Positions 59,701-64,000 of a stretch of DNA of 64,000 nt are shown here, piece by piece. Each line of letters opens with the position of its first letter. The first letter of the stretch is position 1. The position numbers were made by a program, and so were the translations under genes. The stretch comes from Piper betle (Eukaryota > Streptophyta > Magnoliopsida > Piperales > Piperaceae): contig JAURVB010012443.1 in the NCBI GenBank assembly GCA_033002965.1, positions 1 to 64,000 of the forward strand. Reading direction: 5' to 3'. The notes beneath the pieces were generated by a model, which was given only the letters and a program-made list of their open reading frames with translations, ran no database searches and was not told the origin of the DNA.

Positions 59701-61017
59701 TAATCTAGTTTTCATGCACAAGTTTTGTCTTGCATGATGTTGCTCCAAATTTAAATTTTGTTGAAAAGGGACATTTTTTTGCTGTTCAGGAAAAGGCAAA
59801 ACAGGTTCTTCGAATCCGACGCCTTTTCCATCGTCAGTTATCGCTGCCTCATTCTGAGTTTAAGGCAACACTCATTGCTTACAAAATGTGGGAAGCTGAG
59901 CAAGGCACTACACTTGAGATTAGTGCTGATAATTTAGATGGGATTCCCCCTGATGTTGTCTCTTTGTACCGAAAGGCTGTGGAGAATTATAATGCTCGCA
60001 TTGCTTATGAAGAGAAAATATCCGAAAGTGATATTTCTGAATCAGAGCGGTTACAACAGTTTATGGTGGGTGGCATTTTATTTCTTTGAAATTTGTTTCT
60101 ACTGGTTCATTAACTTGTTTGTGGAGCCTCTTTTTTGCCTCACTCTCTAGTTGTCCCTATCTTTTCTACATTATTAAGTCTAGCATGATCAGAATATCGT
60201 TTGCAGATTTCTTGGTCGTTTCCATTGACATTTAGTAGACCCTAATGTTAATTAGTTAGCCAGATGTTGACCGAAGCCTCAGGTTGTCCATGTTTGTAAT
60301 TTTAGCCAAAAACTGATTTGTGTATGCATTCTTGCCTTATGCTAGATGCAATTAAGTACTTGGGTTTGTGGTTGTGTTTCTAAAGCTAATCTTGTGGAGA
60401 AGTTCATCAAATGTGATAACAGATCTCACTCAACTTGAAAGAAATAATGATCTTAAGAAGACCTCTAAAACATGGTGGAAATTTCCCTGTAAATATTTTA
60501 AGAATAAACTATTAGCAGACTATTTAAGGTTATTGGAGAAAGCAGTTTCAAAAGTGTGAATAGAGTAATGCATGTGAGGCAGTTGGTGATATGTATTTAT
60601 GTTCATTTGCTTCTATTCCGTCCCTTTTCTCTTTATTATTTTCATTATTAATACTGATAATTTTTTCCTGCAGAACTACATCAAGTTTGAAGAATCTTCT
60701 GGGGATCCAGCTCGTGTTCAAAATTTATATGAGCGTGCTGTCACAAATTTTCCAGTTTCAAGTGATCTTTGGATCTATTATACCCGTTACTTAGATTTGA
60801 CTTTGAAGGCATTTTCTTAAATCTTTATCAAGTTTCACTTCTTGGGACAAGCATTAGTTCCAAGCTGAGCTTTGATCTTATGTTTTTTCAGATTGCAAGT
60901 CTTCTGAAAAGTGTGTATTCAAGGGCCATTAGAAATTGTAGCTGGGTTGGAGAACTCTGGTCACATTATTTGCTGTCTTTAGAACGTGTTTCTGCTATAG
61001 AGGATGAGTTATCCAAG
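56742..61017 (+). CDS. SART3: SART3/Prp24-type U4/U6 snRNP recycling factor, 5' half, with a frameshift
   Basis: Exons are 56742-56888, 57003-57137, 59079-59136, 59218-59430, 59790-60065, 60674-60808 and 60892-61017 (about 363 residues). An acidic, Ser-rich N-terminus (MTEGDSDTDMKSPSS) precedes HAT (half-a-TPR) helices: RRARETMNAIFPLSPSMWQEW, IEGLYSRAVEEYL, VPVWCDYINFVEEHD, RDLFERAVTAAGLH, KIWEAYREFEQAI, YERAVTNFPVSSDLWIYY and YSRAIRNCSWVGELWSHYLL. SART3 proteins use the HAT array for partner binding and two C-terminal RRMs to re-anneal U4 with U6 snRNA in the nucleus. The RRM half is not in the window. Exon 2 has one base too many: its frame hits TGA at 57114, while removing one base gives DEASLLSG and the phase that exon 3 needs. 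The donor after exon 6 is GC (60809). The ATG at 56742 was chosen because the earlier ATG at 56710 closes within 12 codons. Identity is firm; whether it is functional is open. Confidence 0.85.
57138..59078 (+). other. large intron 2 of the SART3-like gene
   Basis: 1941 bp between GT (57138) and AG (59077-59078). It holds no recognisable element. The tract at 58300-58590 repeats phrases such as 'ctgtatg-tt-tgc' and 'cttatttgttgtgtat', suggesting an old internal duplication. Confidence 0.6.
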
Positions 61018-61279
61018 GTATATCTTGTCATCATAGACAATTTTTTTGCATTGCATCATATCTACCTCCCTCTAATCACTTTGTCTACGTAAAGTGGATC
61101 CTTTTATTTAGATTGAAGTAATGCATTTGTTGACTTATAATAAGAGTATATGTCATTAGTTACTGTAATGTTAGTATACTAGTTTGACCGAGTCTTTGAC
61201 AGATTAGAGTTCTGAATAATAGTTCTTATCTTTTGTAAATCTAATCCCCATTAAATAGGGGGTGGTGGTTGTACCTAAC
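61018..61279 (+). other. intron 7 of the SART3-like gene, left part
   Basis: The donor GTATATC follows exon 7 at 61018. No acceptor that joins a recognisable SART3 exon was found before the window end. Confidence 0.5.
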
Positions 61280-61647
61280 TAGGATGAGGGTCAGGTATGG
61301 ATTGGATATGGCTATATCCGTGTATGATCCAAATCTAAAAATCCGAACCTGAATCCAATGATTACATCTATTTCATTTACCATATCCATATCGTTACGAA
61401 TCTACCAAACCCATATCCGATCCATATTAGACCTTATTGAATAAAATAATATAAATATTATAAATTGTAAGATAAAAAGTGAAATTAATAATAAAAAAGT
61501 ATTATTTTAAATATTTAAAATATAATTTTATAAAATATCACCTATTTGGATTTTATATGAATTAGATCACCTCAAAACCCTATTTGATCCTAATAGATTC
61601 GGATACGGATCAAATTTACGGATATTGGATATCTGAACCCATCCCTA
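61280..61647. mobile_element. hAT-like MITE, 368 bp
   Basis: Ends TAGGATGAGGGTCAGGTAT and (rc) TAGGGATGGGTTCAGATAT are imperfect inverted repeats. The flanks TACCTAAC (61272-61279) and TACGTAAC (61648-61655) are an 8-bp duplication with one mismatch. The interior is AT-rich and carries GGATAT/ATATCC-type subterminal repeats. Confidence 0.88.
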
Positions 61648-61655
61648 TACGTAAC

Positions 61656-62089
61656 TTGTGCTTATAAAATAGTGATTTTGGGTGGGTGAAAGGATCATCA
61701 ATTCACCTACTATCCCGATTTAGATCATTCAACATGGTATGTAAGCTACAGAAAGGACATGTGAAGTGATCTATTTTTAGTAACTGTTCTTGTTCGAGTT
61801 TCAATTCCTATCCTTTCACCTCCTATTTTTATTCCCTTCCTATTCATGGCCAATGGAAACACTAGCTGCTTTTCCAAACAACAATTCCTTATCTATAGCT
61901 AAATACTTAGTGACACCTCCGTTACGACCACTAAGTTACATGGAAAGAATTTTCTTCCATGCCATTCAGTCCTTATTTATTTCCAAGGAGAAATCTGAAA
62001 AATATATAGGAGGTGCCCCCTTAGGCTTCTAGTTCAGAGTGAACGAAGGAGGATGCCTAGATTCGTCTGTGACTATGGAATTTAATGGA
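61656..62089. other. intronic spacer before the copia element
   Basis: Non-coding as far as I can see. The frame at 61790-62032 has no domain. No LTR of the copia element was recognised here. Confidence 0.4.
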
Positions 62090-64000
62090 ACCACACCAGT
62101 TCATATGTGATGCTGCTTGCTTCAACTTATGCTGTGGGCAGTCTATCTCTGACTTGGGCTGATGACACCAGTGTGTAGAGCATTTACCCGATTTGTGAGG
62201 TCTTTCTTTTGATGCAAGGTTTAAAATCTCTTATAGGGTACTATAGCTTTGCCAAAGTGAGATGGGAGGAGTTAAATATATATCAACCACTTTCCCAAAG
62301 ATGTTGAGACCTTGAAGAAACATAGAAAAGATCTAAAGTTGGTGTCTTTCTTAATTGGTTTGATATCACACTATGCATCAATAGAATACCAATTCCTTAC
62401 AGACACTGAACTACCAAGTCTTAGTGTAACCTTCTCTCGGTTATCCAGAATTTCTGCTGAGCCTAGGGAACTTGTGGAGGTAATGGATAATTCTACTAAT
62501 GTGGCTAACATTCAACCTTCTTCTACCTCTTATAGGGGGAGAGGGAGGTTGAGGTTCAAGCGCTGCAAGGGGCAGAGGCCTAAATGCATCTCAAACGGGG
62601 AAGAAAGGTATTGTGACTATTGTCAAGTAAGTGGACACATAGAAGAAAAATGCTGGTCCGAAGATGGAAAGCCTGATTTGGCCAAGCAAGCAACAAACTT
62701 CTCCTCTATACTTGTCAAACAAACTACCGGTTCTGCTGTGATTAATACTCAGGCCGCAGCCATTGTTACTCTAAGCCATGAGGATTTTGAATGTCTTCTC
62801 TTAAAATGGCTCACCAAGGACAATCCACTGTACCCCCTGCTTAGTGACTCACCATCAACTAACGCATGGGTTTTAGATTTGGGTGCTACAGATCATATGA
62901 CAGGGAACTTGCTTTCATTCTCATCATTTAACCTATTTCCTAAACCTATTAGTGTGAGTTTTGATGGAAGTTTAAGGCCAGCAATTGGAAAAGGAAATAT
63001 ACATCTCGCATCTGATCTTTACCCTCAAAGATGTTCTACTTGTTTCTTCTTTTCTAACTATTCTGGTATCAGTTTTTCAATTGACTGTGCATAATAATTG
63101 TGAAGTTTCATTCACTCCAACTCAATATTTATTTCAGGATGCAACAATAAAGAGGTAGATTGGGTGTGTCTTCAGTAGAGGAAAGCTTTATTATCTCCAC
63201 ATAAAGCACCTTGCAGTCTCAAAGTAGAAGTCTTCACTCTCATGTCAACTGCTATGCAGTGGCATGATCGATTAGGTCATCTCAATCTGAATAAATAGAG
63301 TTCTTGGTTCCTAGTTTAGTTAGGCGAATCTTGTCTTAATTGTGAGACGTGTCAATTATCAAAGCATCATAAAGAGTCTCGCCCTAGTCACTCAAACTCC
63401 AAATCCTATCAGCCATTTGAACTTTGTACATTTGGATGTGGGGGGACCATTGAATGTTCCAAATCTTGAAAATTACTATTACTTTGTATTGTTTATAGAT
63501 GACCACACACAAATGATATGGTTGTATTTGTTGAGGGAGAGGTGTGAAATGTTCAAATGTTTGCAGCAGTTTTTCAATGAAATAAAGACTCGGTTGGTTG
63601 CAGTTCATAAAATCTTTAGATCTGATAGTGCACTTGAATTTATGTCTTGTACTTTTCAAAATTTTTCTCATGACCAGGGCATCATTCATGAAACCTCTTG
63701 TACTCATACACCTAACCAAAATGGTGTATCTGAAAGAAAGCACAGACACCTTGCACTCACTTGATGTATACTGCTCAACATGTCGATTACAAAATTTTAT
63801 TGGCCTGAGGTCCTGCAAACAGCTTGCTACCTCATAAATTGAATGCCAAGTTCAGTTATAGCCAATAAAATCCGATACTCTATCTTACATCCTAACAAAC
63901 CTCTACATAATGTTAAGCCAAAAGTGTTTGGCTAGACATGTTTTGTGTACCGTCACATAGGTCAAAAGGATGAATTTTGAGCAAAATCAATCAAATATAT
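62090..64000 (+). mobile_element. decayed Ty1/copia retrotransposon, cut by the window end
   Basis: The gag C-terminus starts at 62312 (LISHYASIEYQFLTD, ELPSLSVTFSRL), with a CCHC knuckle CDYCQVSGHIEEKC at about 62610-62650. Protease: WVLDLGATDHMTG at about 62866-62904, with DLGA for the usual D-S-G-A. GAG-pre-integrase: MQWHDRLGHLNLN near 63254 and CLNCETCQLSKHH near 63333. Integrase: 63342-63764, with FIDDHTQMIWLYLL, RSDSALEF and HTPNQNGVSERKHRHL, so the third catalytic Glu is visible. Protease before integrase before RT is the copia order. Stops at 63091, about 63296 and 63762 and frame changes make it non-functional. It lies in the sense direction of the host gene. Confidence 0.9.

Overview
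The window looks like an intergenic retrotransposon nest in the nuclear genome of a flowering plant, with one plant gene on each side. The base composition is AT-rich, spliced exons have GT-AG borders, and long LTRs carry initiator-tRNA-Met primer sites. hAT-type and miniature elements sit inside older repeats. The first exons of both genes are much more GC-rich than the later ones, which fits a monocot but does not prove it. I cannot name the species.

Left part (1-11243). A weak terminal-exon candidate lies on the minus strand at 479-568. Two diverged minus-oriented LTR-like repeats follow (about 850-2955 and 3420-6893). Next comes a convincing four-exon minus-strand gene (10757 down to 8795) for a 189-residue, probably plastid-targeted protein with an HMA-like fold that lacks the metal-binding cysteines.

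Retrotransposon nest (11244-49800). One large-LTR Ty3/gypsy-like family (LTRs about 2.8-3.0 kb, ends TGTAAAACC...GGTGTTACA) recurs in both orientations. Element A (16869-28508) keeps decayed gag-pol. Its 3' side was rearranged with a second family, B. Element C (30158-43925) has 3.0-kb LTRs but a 3.4-kb interior with no recognisable pol. Its 5' LTR took an inverted solo LTR (32773-35534, perfect 5-bp target duplication), giving a palindrome with arms of more than 2 kb. Its 3' LTR took a 1.97-kb hAT-like element and a 536-bp TRIM and lost 939 bp. Further minus-oriented LTR pieces at 28628-30157 plus 43926-44464, 44465-45950 and 47028-49800 carry a SINE-bearing hAT MITE and a second copy of the CCGATTC-rich hAT family.

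Right part (49800-64000). A different gypsy-like element, E, spans about 51110-55440, with a decayed gag and an embedded piece of a B LTR. The 5' half of a SART3/Prp24-type U4/U6 snRNP recycling factor gene follows (seven exons, 56742-61017, plus strand). It has a one-base frameshift in exon 2 and a GC donor after exon 6. The intron after exon 7 holds a 368-bp hAT-like MITE and a decayed Ty1/copia element that runs off the window end. The RRM-coding half of the gene is not in the window.

The two genes are not functionally linked. I found no CRISPR array, operon or prokaryotic system. The most notable structures are the LTR palindrome, the hAT family with dense CCGATTC arrays, and the graded CpG decay between LTR copies.
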